Shown: positions 17,869 to 28,752, counted from the first letter of the stretch. The stretch: 64,000 nt of DNA from Serratia marcescens (GCF_029846115.1 NZ_JARVZZ010000001.1:2046001-2110000); one strand, 5' to 3'. Notes: generated by a model not told the origin, from the letters alone. Translations and numbers: made by a program.

Positions 17869-20580
17869 TCACTTCCTGGGTTTAAAACGCAGCAGCCGGT
17901 TGGCATTGCTGACGACGGTAATCGACGACAGCGCCATCGCCGCGCCCGCCACCACCGGGCTGAGCAGCGTGCCGGTCAGCGGGTAAAGCACGCCGGCGGC
18001 GATCGGGATGCCCAGCGTATTGTAGATAAAGGCGCCGAACAGGTTCTGCTTCATGTTGCGCAGCGTGGCCTTCGACAGTTCCACCGCATCCGCCACGCCG
18101 TGCAGGCTGTGGCGCATCAGGGTGATGGCGGCGGTCTCGATGGCGATGTCGCTGCCGCCGCCCATCGCGATGCCCACGTCGGCCTGCGCCAGCGCCGGGG
18201 CGTCGTTGATGCCGTCGCCGACCATCGCCACGCGCTGGCCCTGCGCCTGCAGCTGCTTGATCGCCGCCGCTTTGCCGTCCGGCAGCACTCCGGCAATCAC
18301 CCGATCGATACCGGCCTCTTTGGCGATGGCGTTGGCGGTCACCGGGTTGTCGCCGGTCAGCATTACCAACTGATATCCCTGCTGGTGCAGGCGCTGCAGC
18401 GCCGCGACGCTGTCCTCGCGCAGCGGATCGCGAATGGCGAACAGCGCGGCCGGTTTACCGTCAACGGCCAGCAGCACCGGCGTCACGCCGCGTTCGGCCT
18501 GGGCGCGCATCGGCGCCTCCAGTTCGGCGGTCGCAACCTGATGCTGCTCCAGCAGCGCGGCGTTGCCCAGCAGCAGCTGCACGCCGTCGATCTCCCCGCT
18601 GACGCCAGCGCCGCGCAGGGTGCGGAACTGCGCGACCTGCGGCAGGGTTTGCCCGCTGGCGCGTTCCATGATGGCGCGCGCCAGCGGGTGGTTGGAACCT
18701 TGCTCCAGCGCGGCGGCCCAGCCGATCGCCTGCTGCTCGCTGACCTGATTGAAAGTGAGGATGTCCACCACCTGCGGTTTCCCTTCGGTCAGGGTGCCGG
18801 TTTTGTCGAACACCAGGGTGTCCAGCTGGCTGGCCTGCTGCAGGGCGTCGGCGTCGCGTACCAGCACGCCGAACTCCGCCGCGCGGCCGACGCCGGAGAT
18901 GATCGACATCGGCGTCGCCAGGCCCAAGGCGCACGGGCAGGCGATGATCAGCACCGTGGTGGCGATCACCAGCGTGTAGACCAGCTGCGGCTGCGGGCCG
19001 AAGAAGTACCACATCGCCGCGCTGAACAGGGCGATCGCTACCACCGCCGGCACGAACACCGCCGAGACGCGGTCGGCCAGTTGGCCGATCGCCGGTTTAC
19101 TGCTCTGCGCCTGACGCACCAGTTTGATGATGCGCGCCAGCGTGGTTTGGCTGCCGATGGCGGCGGCGCGGAACAGCACGCTGCCGTCGTCGACTACTGT
19201 CCCGGCATGCACCGTATCGCCGGGGCCTTTCTGCTGCGGCACCGCTTCGCCGGTCAGCATCGCTTCATCGAGCCAGACTTCGCCCTGCACGATGTCACCG
19301 TCGACCGGCACGCGATCGCCGGTGGTCAGCCGCAGCGTCATGCCGAGCTGCACCTCCGCCAGTGGGATATCGCGCTCGCCGTCGTCGGTCACCAGGCGCG
19401 CGGTAGGCGGCGTCAGATCCAGCAACCGCTCCAGCGCCTGCGAAGAACGCTGACGAGCGCGCTGCTCCAGCGCATGGCCGAGGTTGATCAAACCGATGAT
19501 CATCGCGCTGGCCTCGTAATAGAGGTGACGCGCTGCCATCGGGAAGAAATCGGGCCAAATGTTGACGGCGATCGAATAGAGCCAGGCGGCGCCGGTGCCG
19601 AGCGCCACCAGGGTATCCATGGTGGCGCTGCCGTTCATCAGCGCGCGCCAGGCGTTGCGGTAGAAGTGCCCACCGGCGAACACCATCACCGCCAGAGTGA
19701 TAACGCCGACCAGCAGCCAGGGCCGCTGGGTTTCCGGCGTCAGCGTCATGCTGCCGCCGAACAGCCCCCAGGCCATCAGCGGGATACCCAACGCCAGACC
19801 CAGCGCCGCCTGCCAGCTAAAGCGCTTCATGTTGGCGCGTGCGGTCTGCTGCTGGCGCTCGCGGCGTTCGGTCTCGTCCTGAATCATTTCGGCACCGTAG
19901 CCGGCTTTTTTCACCGCCGCCACCAGCGCCTGCGCATCGGCGCCGCCGGTCACCAGCGCGCTGCGTTCCGCCAGGTTGACGCGTGCGTGCTCTACGCCGG
20001 GAACGCTTTGCAGCGCCTGCTGCACTTTATTTACGCAGCTGGCGCAGGTCATGCCGCTGAGCAGCAGCTGTACGCTGTCGTCCGCGCCGTCGGTTGCCGG
20101 AAGGGGAGATTGCGCCGCTGGCTGAACGTCCGGCAACGAAGGTGTTGCGTCAGTCAACGGCTCAGTTTTTGGGGCGACGGCGCTCGCCACGCTGGCGTGA
20201 TAACCGGCATCTTCCACCGCGGCGATCAGCGCCTGTGGATCGGCATCGCCGTACACTTTCGCGCTGTCGATCTCGACCTCGGCGGCGAACACGCCCGGCA
20301 CCGCTTCCAGCGCTTTGCGGGTGGTGCCGACGCAGTGCATGCAGCTCAGGCCGCTCAGTTGCAGTTCGGTATCGGCGTGCGGCGCGACCTCGGCTTGATA
20401 ACCGGCGGCAATCACGCTGTCGATCAGCGCGCTGTCCGGCGCGTCGCCGGTCACTTTGGCGTAATGTACGTTAACGTCCGCCTGTTCGACATCGCTGCGG
20501 CTTTCCAGGGCTTTTTTCACCCGCTGCGCGCAGTTCATGCAGGACAGCCCCTGCAACGCCAGCATAGTGGTGTGTGACAT
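17869..20580 (-). CDS. copA: Copper-exporting P1B-type ATPase CopA (three metal-binding domains)
   Basis: 903-residue inner-membrane Cu(I) exporter. Three N-terminal heavy-metal-associated domains are visible, with GLSCMNC, GLSCMHC and GMTCASC motifs near residues 12, 80 and 175; E. coli CopA has two. The pump core has MLTGEAVP, the membrane CPCALG motif, the phosphorylated [13 protein letters not shown] and [10 protein letters not shown]. The start is ATG 20580 with AAGGAG before it; the reading upstream to 20679 crosses the promoter. It is divergent from cueR, with a CueR-type promoter between. Confidence 0.97.
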   Translation of the reverse strand: MSHTTMLALQGLSCMNCAQRVKKALESRSDVEQADVNVHYAKVTGDAPDSALIDSVIAAGYQAEVAPHADTELQLSGLSCMHCVGTTRKALEAVPGVFAAEVEIDSAKVYGDADPQALIAAVEDAGYHASVASAVAPKTEPLTDATPSLPDVQPAAQSPLPATDGADDSVQLLLSGMTCASCVNKVQQALQSVPGVEHARVNLAERSALVTGGADAQALVAAVKKAGYGAEMIQDETERRERQQQTARANMKRFSWQAALGLALGIPLMAWGLFGGSMTLTPETQRPWLLVGVITLAVMVFAGGHFYRNAWRALMNGSATMDTLVALGTGAAWLYSIAVNIWPDFFPMAARHLYYEASAMIIGLINLGHALEQRARQRSSQALERLLDLTPPTARLVTDDGERDIPLAEVQLGMTLRLTTGDRVPVDGDIVQGEVWLDEAMLTGEAVPQQKGPGDTVHAGTVVDDGSVLFRAAAIGSQTTLARIIKLVRQAQSSKPAIGQLADRVSAVFVPAVVAIALFSAAMWYFFGPQPQLVYTLVIATTVLIIACPCALGLATPMSIISGVGRAAEFGVLVRDADALQQASQLDTLVFDKTGTLTEGKPQVVDILTFNQVSEQQAIGWAAALEQGSNHPLARAIMERASGQTLPQVAQFRTLRGAGVSGEIDGVQLLLGNAALLEQHQVATAELEAPMRAQAERGVTPVLLAVDGKPAALFAIRDPLREDSVAALQRLHQQGYQLVMLTGDNPVTANAIAKEAGIDRVIAGVLPDGKAAAIKQLQAQGQRVAMVGDGINDAPALAQADVGIAMGGGSDIAIETAAITLMRHSLHGVADAVELSKATLRNMKQNLFGAFIYNTLGIPIAAGVLYPLTGTLLSPVVAGAAMALSSITVVSNANRLLRFKPRK

Positions 20581-20648
20581 GATTGGACTCCTTGCGTAGA
20601 AGGCGGTGTTTAAAGGTTGACCGCCTGACCTGTTTTCACTAAGAATGG

Positions 20649-20679
20649 AGCTTAAACCTTCCAGCAAGGGTAAGGTCAA
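20649..20679 (-). promoter_or_regulatory. CueR-responsive copA promoter
   Basis: On the minus strand TTGACC (20674-20679) and TAAGCT (20649-20654) are separated by a 19-base spacer. The spacer holds the MerR-family palindrome ACCTT...AAGGT with TTGCTGG in the centre. The overlong spacer and palindrome match known CueR-activated copA promoters. The cueR ribosome site (AAGGAGGG, about 20678-20685) abuts the -35 element on the other strand. Confidence 0.85.
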
Positions 20680-20688
20680 GGAGGGAAA

Positions 20689-21090
20689 ATGAATATTAGC
20701 GACGTCGCGAAAAAAACCGGGTTAACCAGCAAGACGATTCGTTTTTACGAAGAGAAAGCGCTGATTACCGCCCCGATCCGCAGCGATAACGGTTATCGCC
20801 ACTATTCCGCCAGGCACGTCGAAGAGCTGACGCTGCTGCGCCAGGCGCGGCAGGTGGGCTTCAACCTCGACGAGTGCCGCGAGCTGGTGGCGTTGTTCAA
20901 CGATCCGGCCCGCCACAGCGCCGACGTGAAGGCGCGCACGTTGCAGAAGGTGGCGGAGATTGAAAGGCACATCAGCGAACTGGGCGAAATGCGCCAACGC
21001 CTGCTGGCGCTGGCCGACCAATGCCCGGGCGACGAGGGGGCGGAGTGCCCCATCATCAATAACCTGGCGGGGTGCTGTCGTTCGAATTAA
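20689..21090 (+). CDS. cueR: Copper-responsive MerR-family activator CueR
   Basis: 133 residues. N-terminal MerR helix-turn-helix ([21 protein letters not shown]), dimerisation coiled coil about 80-108, and the two Cu(I)-binding cysteines Cys112 and Cys120, at the same positions as in E. coli CueR. It activates copA (and typically cueO) on copper or silver stress by untwisting the 19-base spacer promoter. It is divergent from copA and convergent with ybbJ, whose stop overlaps its last codons by 4 bases. Confidence 0.97.
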   Translation: MNISDVAKKTGLTSKTIRFYEEKALITAPIRSDNGYRHYSARHVEELTLLRQARQVGFNLDECRELVALFNDPARHSADVKARTLQKVAEIERHISELGEMRQRLLALADQCPGDEGAECPIINNLAGCCRSN

Positions 21091-21548
21091 CGGCTGATGG
21101 CGCGGATCACCAGCGTGACGCCTTCCACCGCCACCACTTCCACTTCGGTGCCGGCGGGCAGATCTTCTGCCGCTTGCGCGCGCCAACTGCTGTCGCCGAT
21201 ATTGATGCGCCCCATGCCGTTGTGCATCGGCTCCGTCAGCGTAGCGCGGGTGCCGATCAGCTGGCGGTTGCGCTGGTTGAGCACCGGCGAACCGCCGGAT
21301 GCGGCCGCCGGGCGCCGGCGCAGCCAGTACCACCACAGGTAGGCGACGACGACGGTCAGGACGGCGAAGATCATGCCCTGCCACGCCCAGGAAAGCGGCG
21401 GCAGCAGCCAGATCAGAGCACCGACCAACAGCGCCGCCACGCCGCTCCACAGCAGGTAGCCGCCGGCGCCGAGCATTTCCGCCGCCAGCAACACGCCCCC
21501 GAGGGAGAGCCAAAACCACAGCGGATTCGCCGCGATCAGTTCGAGCAT
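21087..21548 (-). CDS. ybbJ: NfeD-family membrane protein YbbJ
   Basis: 153-residue protein (E. coli YbbJ about 151) with hydrophobic segments in the first 75 residues and a C-terminal OB-fold of the NfeD type. NfeD-like proteins pair with stomatin/flotillin-like SPFH partners; here QmcA lies immediately upstream with only 2 bases between. The precise function is unknown. The 3' end overlaps that of cueR by 4 bases. Confidence 0.92.
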   Translation of the reverse strand: MLELIAANPLWFWLSLGGVLLAAEMLGAGGYLLWSGVAALLVGALIWLLPPLSWAWQGMIFAVLTVVVAYLWWYWLRRRPAAASGGSPVLNQRNRQLIGTRATLTEPMHNGMGRINIGDSSWRAQAAEDLPAGTEVEVVAVEGVTLVIRAISR

Positions 21549-21550
21549 GA

Positions 21551-22456
21551 TTATTTGCCTTTGCTTTCTTTCAGCAGTTCGGTAATGCCGCCGATCGAGC
21601 CGAGCAGGCTGCTGGCATCCAGCGGCATCATCACCACTTTGCTGTTGTTGGAGGAACCGATCTTCTGCAGCGCGTCGGTGTATTTCTGCGCCACGAAGTA
21701 GTTCACCGCCTGAATGTTACCGCTGGCGATGGCGTCGGACACCAGCTGGGTGGCGCGCGCCTCGGCCTCGGCGGCGCGTTCACGCGCTTCCGCCTGCAGG
21801 AACGCCGACTGGCGTTCGCCCTCGGCCTTCAGGATCTGCGATTGTTTCTCCCCTTCGGCGCGCAGAATGGCCGCCTGACGCACCCCTTCCGCCTCGAGGA
21901 TGTCGGCACGTTTAGTACGTTCGGCCTTCATCTGGGCGTTCATCGAGGCGATCAGTTCCGCCGGTGGTCGCACGTCGCGGATCTCGATACGGGTGATTTT
22001 CACTCCCCACGGATTGGTCGCTTCATCGACGATGTGCAGCAGGCGGCTGTTGATGCTGTCGCGTTGCGACAGCATTTCGTCCAGCTCCATCGAGCCGAGC
22101 ACGGTACGAAAGTTGGTCATGGTGAGGTTGACGATCGCCTGTTCGAGGTTGCTGACCTCGTAGGCGGCGCGTGCCGGATCGACCACCTGGATAAAGCACA
22201 CCGCGTCGATGGCGACGTTGGCGTTATCGCGGGAAATCACCTCCTGCGAGGGAATGTCCAGCACCTGCTCCATCATGTTGATTTTACGGCCGATGCGGTC
22301 CATGAACGGCACCACCAGGTTCAGGCCCGGCATCAGCGTTTTGGTGTAGCGGCCGAAGCGTTCTACCGTCCATTGGAACCCCTGCGGCACAATTTTGACG
22401 CCGGCGAACACCACAATCAGCGCGACGACGATCACGATGGGAATAAAAGTAAGCAT
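21551..22456 (-). CDS. qmcA: SPFH/stomatin-family membrane protein QmcA
   Basis: 301 residues (E. coli 305). An N-terminal membrane anchor (about 3-20) is followed by the band-7/SPFH domain (about 20-180) and an alanine/glutamate-rich coiled coil (about 190-245) that supports oligomer cage formation. In E. coli it is a membrane microdomain-type protein whose overexpression suppresses loss of FtsH/HtpX quality control. It is the first gene of the qmcA-ybbJ operon. In E. coli the next genes on the other side are fetA-fetB; here the allantoate cluster occupies that place. Confidence 0.93.
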   Translation of the reverse strand: MLTFIPIVIVVALIVVFAGVKIVPQGFQWTVERFGRYTKTLMPGLNLVVPFMDRIGRKINMMEQVLDIPSQEVISRDNANVAIDAVCFIQVVDPARAAYEVSNLEQAIVNLTMTNFRTVLGSMELDEMLSQRDSINSRLLHIVDEATNPWGVKITRIEIRDVRPPAELIASMNAQMKAERTKRADILEAEGVRQAAILRAEGEKQSQILKAEGERQSAFLQAEARERAAEAEARATQLVSDAIASGNIQAVNYFVAQKYTDALQKIGSSNNSKVVMMPLDASSLLGSIGGITELLKESKGK

Positions 22457-22528
22457 GCAAACCTCCTGTCAGACATATGTAAACAGATATTACGTCAGCG
22501 CCGGAAAAATGCCTACCGTTACCGCGAC

Positions 22529-23443
22529 TTAATCCAGGGCGCCGACCAAACCCGCGATCAGCGGATCCCGCGTCTGGAACAGGCTGATAAGGGTGCGCAC
22601 CGCCTCACCGCCGCGAGCGTCGGACCAGGCCAGCGACAGGGGAGAGGGCTGGCGCGGATATTTGAGCTGCCTGGCCACCAACTCGCCGCTATCAAGGTAA
22701 GTTTGGCACAGCTGGCGCGGAAGGAAACCGATCCCGAGGCCGCGCAGATGGCACTCCAGCTTGGTGCGCAGATCCGGCACCTTGATCTCCTGCTGGCCCG
22801 ACAGTAGCCAGGCGGTGCGTTTGGCCAGATGGCGCGCGGTATCTTCGACGTTGATCGCGGCGTAAGGGCGCAGCTGCGTTTCGTTCAGCGGATCGGCAGC
22901 GGCGGCCAGCGGGTGCGTCGGCGAGATGGCGAACACCCAATCGATCTTGCCCAGCGGCAGTACCTTGATGCTGTTTTCCAGCGATTCGTTGCCCGCCGCG
23001 CCGATCGCCAGATGGCAATCCTCATTCAGCAGCGCGTCCCACACGCCCATGTACACCTGGCGAGAAATGTGGAATTGGGTGAACGGGTATTTGTCGTGCA
23101 GGTGGGCCAACAGCCCGGCCACGGCGGCGGCGTCGTACAGCAGGTTGTTGATCACGATATTCACCTGATGCTCTACGCCGTCGTTGATTTGCCGCAGTTC
23201 GCCCGGCATGGCGTCCAACCAGGTGTGCCACTGGCGGCAGCGCTCCAGTAAATATTCTCCGGCCGGCGTCAGGTTGACGGTGCGGGTGGTGCGGATAAAC
23301 AGCTGCGTGCCGATGCTCTCTTCCAGCGTTTTGATGCGGTAGCTGATGGTGGCGGTGGTTTTATGCAGCAATTCTGCCGCGCGCGAGAAGCTTTGGCACT
23401 CGGCAACTTTGATAAACGAACGAATGGTTTCGTGATCCAGCAT
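22529..23443 (-). CDS. allS: LysR-family activator AllS
   Basis: 304 residues. N-terminal LysR helix-turn-helix (about 1-60; SRAAELLHKTTATISYRIKT) and a substrate-binding effector domain. The segment from about 90 to 135 (VNIVINNLLYDAAAV, YPFTQFHISRQ) is nearly identical to E. coli AllS, which activates the allD side of the allantoin regulon under nitrogen-poor anaerobic conditions. It is divergent from allA, as in E. coli. The start at 23443 follows AAGGA. Likely targets are the allD and fdrA promoters in the 36.2-36.5 kb gap. Confidence 0.93.
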   Translation of the reverse strand: MLDHETIRSFIKVAECQSFSRAAELLHKTTATISYRIKTLEESIGTQLFIRTTRTVNLTPAGEYLLERCRQWHTWLDAMPGELRQINDGVEHQVNIVINNLLYDAAAVAGLLAHLHDKYPFTQFHISRQVYMGVWDALLNEDCHLAIGAAGNESLENSIKVLPLGKIDWVFAISPTHPLAAAADPLNETQLRPYAAINVEDTARHLAKRTAWLLSGQQEIKVPDLRTKLECHLRGLGIGFLPRQLCQTYLDSGELVARQLKYPRQPSPLSLAWSDARGGEAVRTLISLFQTRDPLIAGLVGALD

Positions 23444-23796
23444 GTGGGGTCCTTGGCTGACACCGCCTTTTCGGTTATCGGTGAGAAGAATCTACTGATG
23501 TTGCGGCGCGATAGGCAGCGGCAAAGCCCAACCCCACGATCCCGGTCACAGAATCATCCGATAGCGATGAATATGCGCCGCCCCATTTTGCCCGATGATG
23601 AATCAGGTGATTTTTTAATTCATTGATTTAACGCAACTAATATTGTTATTCGATCGTAAAGTGTGCGGGTGATCTTATTGTGGAAAAATTTTCCAAAAAA
23701 ATGCTGTCAAATTCACCACGCGCTGTCTAGAGTGAAGTCGTTGGGTGAAATATTGCCGTTCAATCGTCGTCTGGGTCATGCGTTTTGGAGAATCAC
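23444..23796. promoter_or_regulatory. allS-allA intergenic region with AllR-type operator
   Basis: A 353-base divergent control region. At 23681-23695 lies TGGAAAAATTTTCCA, a perfect 15-base palindrome also present before gcl (25252-25266). Two occurrences, each upstream of a gene that AllR represses in E. coli, make it a likely AllR operator. The remainder is A/T-rich (about 23600-23760) and must hold the allS and allA promoters, but no -10/-35 pair is clear. Confidence 0.75.
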
Positions 23797-24282
23797 ATGG
23801 ATTTAGTCATCGAAGAATTAACGCCGGCGGCCTTTGCGCCTTACGGCGATGTATTGCAGATAGAGGGCTCGCGTTTCTTTCATATCAATGACGGGAAAAC
23901 CGAGCGTTATCACGATCTCGCCAAGATAGAGGTGTCCGACGGCAACCGGGTGCTCGCCAGCATCAACCGGGCGGAACCCAGCGAGCTGCCGATGACCTTT
24001 TCCCTGTTGGAAAAGCATCCGCTCTCGTCGCAGGCCTTTGTGCCGATGAACGGCGAACGCTTCGTGGTGATCGTCGCCGAACCGGGCGACACCATCCCCA
24101 TCGGCACGCTGCGCGCCTTTATCACCAACGGCAAGCAGGGGATCAACTATCATCGTAACGTCTGGCATCACCCGCTGTTTGCCTATGCGAAGGTCACCGA
24201 CTTTTTCACTATCGATCGCGCGGGCGCCGACAACTGCGTGGTCAGCCGCTTGCCGGAGCCGTATCGCATAGTTTTGGCATAG
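23797..24282 (+). CDS. allA: Ureidoglycolate lyase AllA
   Basis: 161 residues (E. coli 160). It splits (S)-ureidoglycolate into glyoxylate and urea, linking ureide degradation to the glyoxylate branch encoded next door. The cupin-type fold is represented by PYGDVLQ near the N-terminus, FVVIVA in the middle and NYHRNVWHHPLFA near 119-131. ATG 23797 follows TTGGAGA; the in-frame ATG at 23785 is less well placed. It is followed after 70 bases by allR. Confidence 0.95.
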   Translation: MDLVIEELTPAAFAPYGDVLQIEGSRFFHINDGKTERYHDLAKIEVSDGNRVLASINRAEPSELPMTFSLLEKHPLSSQAFVPMNGERFVVIVAEPGDTIPIGTLRAFITNGKQGINYHRNVWHHPLFAYAKVTDFFTIDRAGADNCVVSRLPEPYRIVLA

Positions 24283-24352
24283 CGCTGGCCGCACGCCGCG
24301 CAGGGCGTTTATCATAGCGTCACCCATGCCGTTACTGATAAAGGAAGCTTGA

Positions 24353-25168
24353 ATGACCGAATTACGCAGGAAAGGACGACCCGCCACCGAAGCCGGTGCC
24401 ACCAAAGGGGCGCAGGCGTTGGATCGCGGGCTGGAGATCCTCCAGTACCTGGCCAACGCCGGGGGGAGTTCGTCGGTTTCCGTGCTGTCCGAAAAGCTGG
24501 AGTTGCCGCTGTCCACCACCTTCAGATTGTTGAAAGTGCTGGAGAAATCGGAGTTCGTCTTTCAGGATCCACAGCTGGGCTGGTGGCATATCGGCATTCA
24601 GTCGTTCACCGTCGGTTCCGCTTACATGAACGATCGCGATGTGGTATCGGTGGCCGGGCCGTTCATGCGCCGGTTGATGTTGCTGTCCGGCGAGACCGCC
24701 AACCTGGCGATCCGCAACAATTTCGACGCGGTGCTGATTCGTCAATGCGAGTGTCAGGCGATGGTGCGCATGTGCGCGCCGCTGGGCAGCCGTTTGCCGC
24801 TGCACGCCTCGGGCGCCGGCAAGGCGCTGCTGTACCCGCTGGCGGAAGAGGAGATGCTGGATCTGATCGTGCGTTCGGGGCTGCAATCCTACACGCCGAA
24901 GACGCTGACCAGCGTGAACCTGCTGCGCAAGGATCTGTATCAGTCGCTGGCGCAGGGCTACACCATCGACGATGAAGAGCACGCGCTTGGCCTGAACTGC
25001 CTGGCTTCGGCGATTTTCGATCGCAACAACAACGTGATCGCCGCCATCTCCATCTCAGGGCCGAGTTCGCGAGTCGGCAAGGAGCGGTTCAAGGAGCTGG
25101 GTGAACTGGTGGGTGAAGTGGCCAGAGATATCAGCGCCGCGCTGGGCGAATCGCGCAGCAGGGCGTAA
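24353..25168 (+). CDS. allR: IclR-family repressor AllR
   Basis: 271 residues, the length of E. coli AllR. N-terminal IclR winged helix (about 20-80; [23 protein letters not shown]) and a C-terminal GAF-like effector domain which in E. coli binds glyoxylate (released by inducer) and allantoin antagonistically. It represses allA, allS and the gcl operon. The start at 24353 follows AAGGAAGC. It ends at a strong terminator, so gcl is transcribed separately. Confidence 0.95.
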   Translation: MTELRRKGRPATEAGATKGAQALDRGLEILQYLANAGGSSSVSVLSEKLELPLSTTFRLLKVLEKSEFVFQDPQLGWWHIGIQSFTVGSAYMNDRDVVSVAGPFMRRLMLLSGETANLAIRNNFDAVLIRQCECQAMVRMCAPLGSRLPLHASGAGKALLYPLAEEEMLDLIVRSGLQSYTPKTLTSVNLLRKDLYQSLAQGYTIDDEEHALGLNCLASAIFDRNNNVIAAISISGPSSRVGKERFKELGELVGEVARDISAALGESRSRA

Positions 25169-25206
25169 ACGTCGCGCGCCGGGCTGAACCGGCGCGAAGC
25201 AAGACT

Positions 25207-25236
25207 CCCCGTTTGATGAGCAAACGGGTTTTTTTG
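25207..25236 (+). terminator. Rho-independent terminator of allR
   Basis: CCCGTTTG-ATGAG-CAAACGGG followed by a T-run, 38 bases after the allR stop. Confidence 0.9.
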
Positions 25237-25250
25237 ACCGCAATTTTAAG

Positions 25251-25267
25251 TTGGAAAAATTTTCCAA
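25251..25267. promoter_or_regulatory. AllR-type operator before gcl
   Basis: TTGGAAAAATTTTCCAA is a perfect 17-base palindrome whose central 15 bases are identical to the site upstream of allA. It ends 7 bases before the gcl ribosome-binding site (AAGGAGA), so a bound repressor would block the promoter or early transcript of the gcl operon. Confidence 0.8.
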
Positions 25268-25287
25268 TAAATTAAGGAGAGCATCAC

Positions 25288-27069
25288 ATGGCAATTATGC
25301 GAGCGGTAGACGCGGCAATGCACGTGCTGGAAAAAGAAGGGATCACCACTGCGTTCGGCGTGCCCGGCGCGGCGATCAACCCGTTCTACGATGCGATGCG
25401 GCGGCACGGCGGCATCAAACACTACCTGGCGCGGCACGTGGAAGGGGCCTCGCACATGGCGGAAGGGTACACTCGCGCCGCCGCCGGCAACATCGGCGTG
25501 TGCATCGGCACCTCCGGCCCGGCGGGCACCGACATGATCACCGGGCTTTACTCCGCCTCCGCCGATTCGATCCCGATCCTGTGCATCACCGGCCAGGCGC
25601 CGCGTGCGCGTTTGCACAAAGAAGATTTTCAGGCGGTAGACATCGAATCGATCGCCAAGCCGGTGACCAAGATGGCGGTCACCGTGCAGGAACCGGCGCT
25701 GGTGCCGCGCGTGCTGCAACAGGCGTTTCACCTGATGCGCTCCGGCCGACCGGGCCCGGTGCTGATCGATCTGCCGTTCGACGTGCAGATGGCGGAGATC
25801 GAGTTCGATCCGGACACCTACTCTTCACTGCCCGCCTATAAGCCGGCGGCCACCCAGATGCAGATCGACAAAGCGCTGGATCTGCTGTGCGCGGCGAAAA
25901 AACCGCTGATCATCGCCGGCGGCGGCATTCACAACGCCGACGCGGCGGATCTGCTGCAGCAGCTGGCGGAGATCTGCAATGTGCCGGTGATCCCGACGCT
26001 GATGGGCTGGGGCGCCATTGCGGACGATCACCCGTTGATGGCGGGCATGGCGGGCCTGCAAACCTCGCACCGCTACGGCAACGCCAACCTGCTGGATTCG
26101 GATCTGGTGTTCGGCATCGGCAACCGCTGGGCCAACCGCCACACCGGCTCGGTGGACAAGTACACCGCCGGGCGCAAGGTGGTGCACATCGATATCGAGC
26201 CGACGCAGATTGGCCGGGTGATCTGCCCGGATCTGGGTATCGTCTCCGACGCGCGCATCGCGCTGCAAATGCTGGTGGACACGGCAAAGCGCCGCTTCGA
26301 ACGCGGCGAGTTGCCGAATCGCGACGCCTGGTGCGCCGCTTGCCTGCAGCGCAAGCAAACGCTGCTGCGCAAAACCCACTTCGACAACGTGCCGGTCAAG
26401 CCGCAGCGGGTGTATGAAGAGATGAACCGCGCCTTCGGCCGCGACGCCTGCTACGTCACCACCATCGGGCTGTCGCAGATCGCCGCCGCGCAAATGCTGC
26501 ACGTTTTCGAGCCGCGTCACTGGATCAACGCCGGCCAGGCCGGCCCGCTGGGCTGGACGCTGCCTGCGGCGCTGGGCGTATGCGCCGCCGATCCGCAGCG
26601 CAAGGTGGTCGCGCTGTCGGGCGACTATGATTTCCAATTCATGATCGAAGAGCTGGCGGTCGGCGCACAGTTCAAGCTGCCCTATATCCACGTGCTGGTG
26701 AACAACGCCTATCTGGGGCTGATCCGCCAGGCGCAGCGCGGGTTCGATATGGATTACTGCGTGCAGCTGTCGTTTGAAAACATCAACAATGCGGAGATTG
26801 GCGAGTACGGCGTCGATCACGTCAAGGTGGCGGAAGGACTGGGCTGCAAGGCGCTGCGGGTGTTCAAACCGGAAGAGATCGCGCCGGCGTTCCGTCAGGC
26901 CCAGGAACTGATGCAGCAGCACCGGGTGCCGGTGGTGGTGGAAATCATCCTGGAGCGCGTCACCAATATTTCCATGGGTACCGAGCTGGATAACGTCAAC
27001 GAGTTCGAACCGGTGGCGGCAACGCCGGAAGACGCGCCGACCTCGGTCAACTTCTTTGATTACCGTTGA
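25288..27069 (+). CDS. gcl: Glyoxylate carboligase
   Basis: 593 residues, identical in length to E. coli Gcl. It condenses two glyoxylates to tartronate semialdehyde and CO2, using thiamine diphosphate and FAD. The position normally holding the catalytic Glu of ThDP enzymes is Val51 (ARHVEGASH), the diagnostic feature of this enzyme. The ThDP-Mg motif begins GDYDFQFM near 448. First gene of gcl-hyi-glxR, with AAGGAGA before the start and an AllR-type operator just upstream. Confidence 0.97.
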   Translation: MAIMRAVDAAMHVLEKEGITTAFGVPGAAINPFYDAMRRHGGIKHYLARHVEGASHMAEGYTRAAAGNIGVCIGTSGPAGTDMITGLYSASADSIPILCITGQAPRARLHKEDFQAVDIESIAKPVTKMAVTVQEPALVPRVLQQAFHLMRSGRPGPVLIDLPFDVQMAEIEFDPDTYSSLPAYKPAATQMQIDKALDLLCAAKKPLIIAGGGIHNADAADLLQQLAEICNVPVIPTLMGWGAIADDHPLMAGMAGLQTSHRYGNANLLDSDLVFGIGNRWANRHTGSVDKYTAGRKVVHIDIEPTQIGRVICPDLGIVSDARIALQMLVDTAKRRFERGELPNRDAWCAACLQRKQTLLRKTHFDNVPVKPQRVYEEMNRAFGRDACYVTTIGLSQIAAAQMLHVFEPRHWINAGQAGPLGWTLPAALGVCAADPQRKVVALSGDYDFQFMIEELAVGAQFKLPYIHVLVNNAYLGLIRQAQRGFDMDYCVQLSFENINNAEIGEYGVDHVKVAEGLGCKALRVFKPEEIAPAFRQAQELMQQHRVPVVVEIILERVTNISMGTELDNVNEFEPVAATPEDAPTSVNFFDYR

Positions 27070-27080
27070 GGAGCCTTACC

Positions 27081-27860
27081 ATGCCGAAATTTTCAGCCAA
27101 CCTGTCCATGCTGTTCACCGAAGTCGATTTCATGCAGCGCTTCCGCCGGGCGAAGGAGCAGGGCTTCAGCGCGGTGGAATACATGTTCCCCTATGACTAC
27201 CCGATCGCCGCGTTGCGCAGCGAACTGGAGGCGCATCGCCTGAGCCAGGTGCTGTTCAACCTGCCGGCCGGCGACTGGGCGGCGGGCGAACGGGGCATCG
27301 CCTGCTTGCCGGGGCGTGAAGCGGAGTTCCGCGACGGCGTCGGGCGCGCGATCGAGTATGCGCAGGCGCTGGGCTGCGATCGCATCAACTGCCTGATCGG
27401 CAATCCTGATCCCGCCGTCAGCCGCCACACCACCGACGAACGGGTGAAGGAGAACCTGAGCTACGCCGCCGACACTCTGGCGCGGCAGAATATCCGTCTG
27501 TTGATCGAACCGATCAACCGCTACGACATGCCGCAGTTCTACCTGCAAACCTCCCGGCAGGCGATCGAACTGATCGAAGCGATCGGCAGCCCCAACCTGT
27601 ATCTGCAGTACGACCTTTACCACATGCAGCGCATGGAGGGGGAGCTGACGCAGACCCTCGAGCGCCTGCTGGCGAAGATCGACCACGTTCAGGTCGCCGA
27701 CAACCCGGGGCGGCATGAGCCGGGCACCGGCGAAATCAACTGCGAGTTTATCTTCGCGCAGCTGGATCGCATGGGTTATCGCGGCTGGATCGGCTGTGAA
27801 TACAAACCGCTCACCACCACGGAAAGCGGCCTGTCATGGATTAAAAAATACCTGTCTTGA
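27081..27860 (+). CDS. hyi: Hydroxypyruvate isomerase
   Basis: 259 residues (E. coli 258). TIM-barrel of the xylose-isomerase-like family; it interconverts tartronate semialdehyde and hydroxypyruvate. Visible landmarks are the catalytic-site segments LLIEPINRYDMPQF (near 140-153) and QVADNPGRHEPG near 205. ATG 27081 is 11 bases after the gcl stop and follows TGAGGAG. It is followed by glxR with a 10-base gap, so translation is probably coupled. Confidence 0.95.
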   Translation: MPKFSANLSMLFTEVDFMQRFRRAKEQGFSAVEYMFPYDYPIAALRSELEAHRLSQVLFNLPAGDWAAGERGIACLPGREAEFRDGVGRAIEYAQALGCDRINCLIGNPDPAVSRHTTDERVKENLSYAADTLARQNIRLLIEPINRYDMPQFYLQTSRQAIELIEAIGSPNLYLQYDLYHMQRMEGELTQTLERLLAKIDHVQVADNPGRHEPGTGEINCEFIFAQLDRMGYRGWIGCEYKPLTTTESGLSWIKKYLS

Positions 27861-27870
27861 GGAGATGAAA

Positions 27871-28752
27871 ATGAAAGTGGGATTTATCGGTCTGGGCATC
27901 ATGGGCGCGCCGATGGCGGAAAAACTGCTGGCGGGTGGGCACACGCTTTACGCCCACACCCGGCATGAGGTGCCGGCGGCGCTGTTGCAGCAAGGGGCCA
28001 TCGCCTGCCGCGATCCGCAGCAGGTGGCGGATGAGGCGGACGTGATCTTTATCATGGTGCCGGATACGCCGCAGGTGGAGGAGGTGCTGTTCGGTGAACG
28101 CGGCTGCGCCGCCGGCAAGCTGAACGGCAAAGTGGTGGTGGACATGAGCTCCATTTCACCGCTGGAGACCAAGCGGTTTGCGCAGCGCATCAACCAGCTG
28201 GGCGCCCAGTACCTGGACGCGCCGGTTTCCGGCGGCGAAGTGGGCGCCAAACAGGGCACGCTGACCATCATGGTGGGCGGCGAGGAAGCGACCTTCGAAC
28301 GGGTGCAGCCGCTGCTGGCGCTGATGGGCAAGAACATCACGCTGATCGGCGGCAACGGCGACGGGCAAACCTGCAAGGTCGCCAACCAGATCATCGTGGC
28401 GTTGACTATCGAAGCGGTCTCCGAGGCGCTGGTCTTCGCCTCGCGCGCCGGCGCCGATCCGGCCCGGGTGCGCGAAGCCCTGATGGGCGGTTTCGCCTCG
28501 TCGCGCATTCTGGAGGTGCACGGCGAGCGGATGATCAAGCGGGCGTTCGCGCCGGGGTTCCGTATCTCGCTGCACCAGAAGGATCTCAACCTGGCGCTGC
28601 AGGGCGCGAAGGCGCTGGCGCTCAGCCTGCCGAATACCGCCACCTGCCAGGAGCTGTTCAACGTCTGCGCCGCCAATGGCGACGGCGAGCTGGATCACTC
28701 CGCGCTGGTGCGGGCGCTGGAAATCATGGGCAACCACCGGGTGGCCGGCTAA
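27871..28752 (+). CDS. glxR: Tartronate semialdehyde reductase GlxR
   Basis: 293 residues (E. coli 292). Member of the 3-hydroxyisobutyrate dehydrogenase family; it reduces tartronate semialdehyde to D-glycerate with NAD(P)H. The Rossmann motif GLGIMG is at 7-12, DAPVSGGE near 117-124 and the catalytic lysine is Lys169 (QTCKVANQ). ATG 27871 is preferred over ATG 27865 because GAGGAG (27859-27864) then has a 6-base spacing and the N-terminus matches the family. Confidence 0.96.
   Translation: MKVGFIGLGIMGAPMAEKLLAGGHTLYAHTRHEVPAALLQQGAIACRDPQQVADEADVIFIMVPDTPQVEEVLFGERGCAAGKLNGKVVVDMSSISPLETKRFAQRINQLGAQYLDAPVSGGEVGAKQGTLTIMVGGEEATFERVQPLLALMGKNITLIGGNGDGQTCKVANQIIVALTIEAVSEALVFASRAGADPARVREALMGGFASSRILEVHGERMIKRAFAPGFRISLHQKDLNLALQGAKALALSLPNTATCQELFNVCAANGDGELDHSALVRALEIMGNHRVAG

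Noticed and set aside
17773..20577. 934-codon frame antisense to copA
   Set aside because: Same type of shadow: repetitive Arg/Gln/His composition, and copA motifs are all intact on the other strand.
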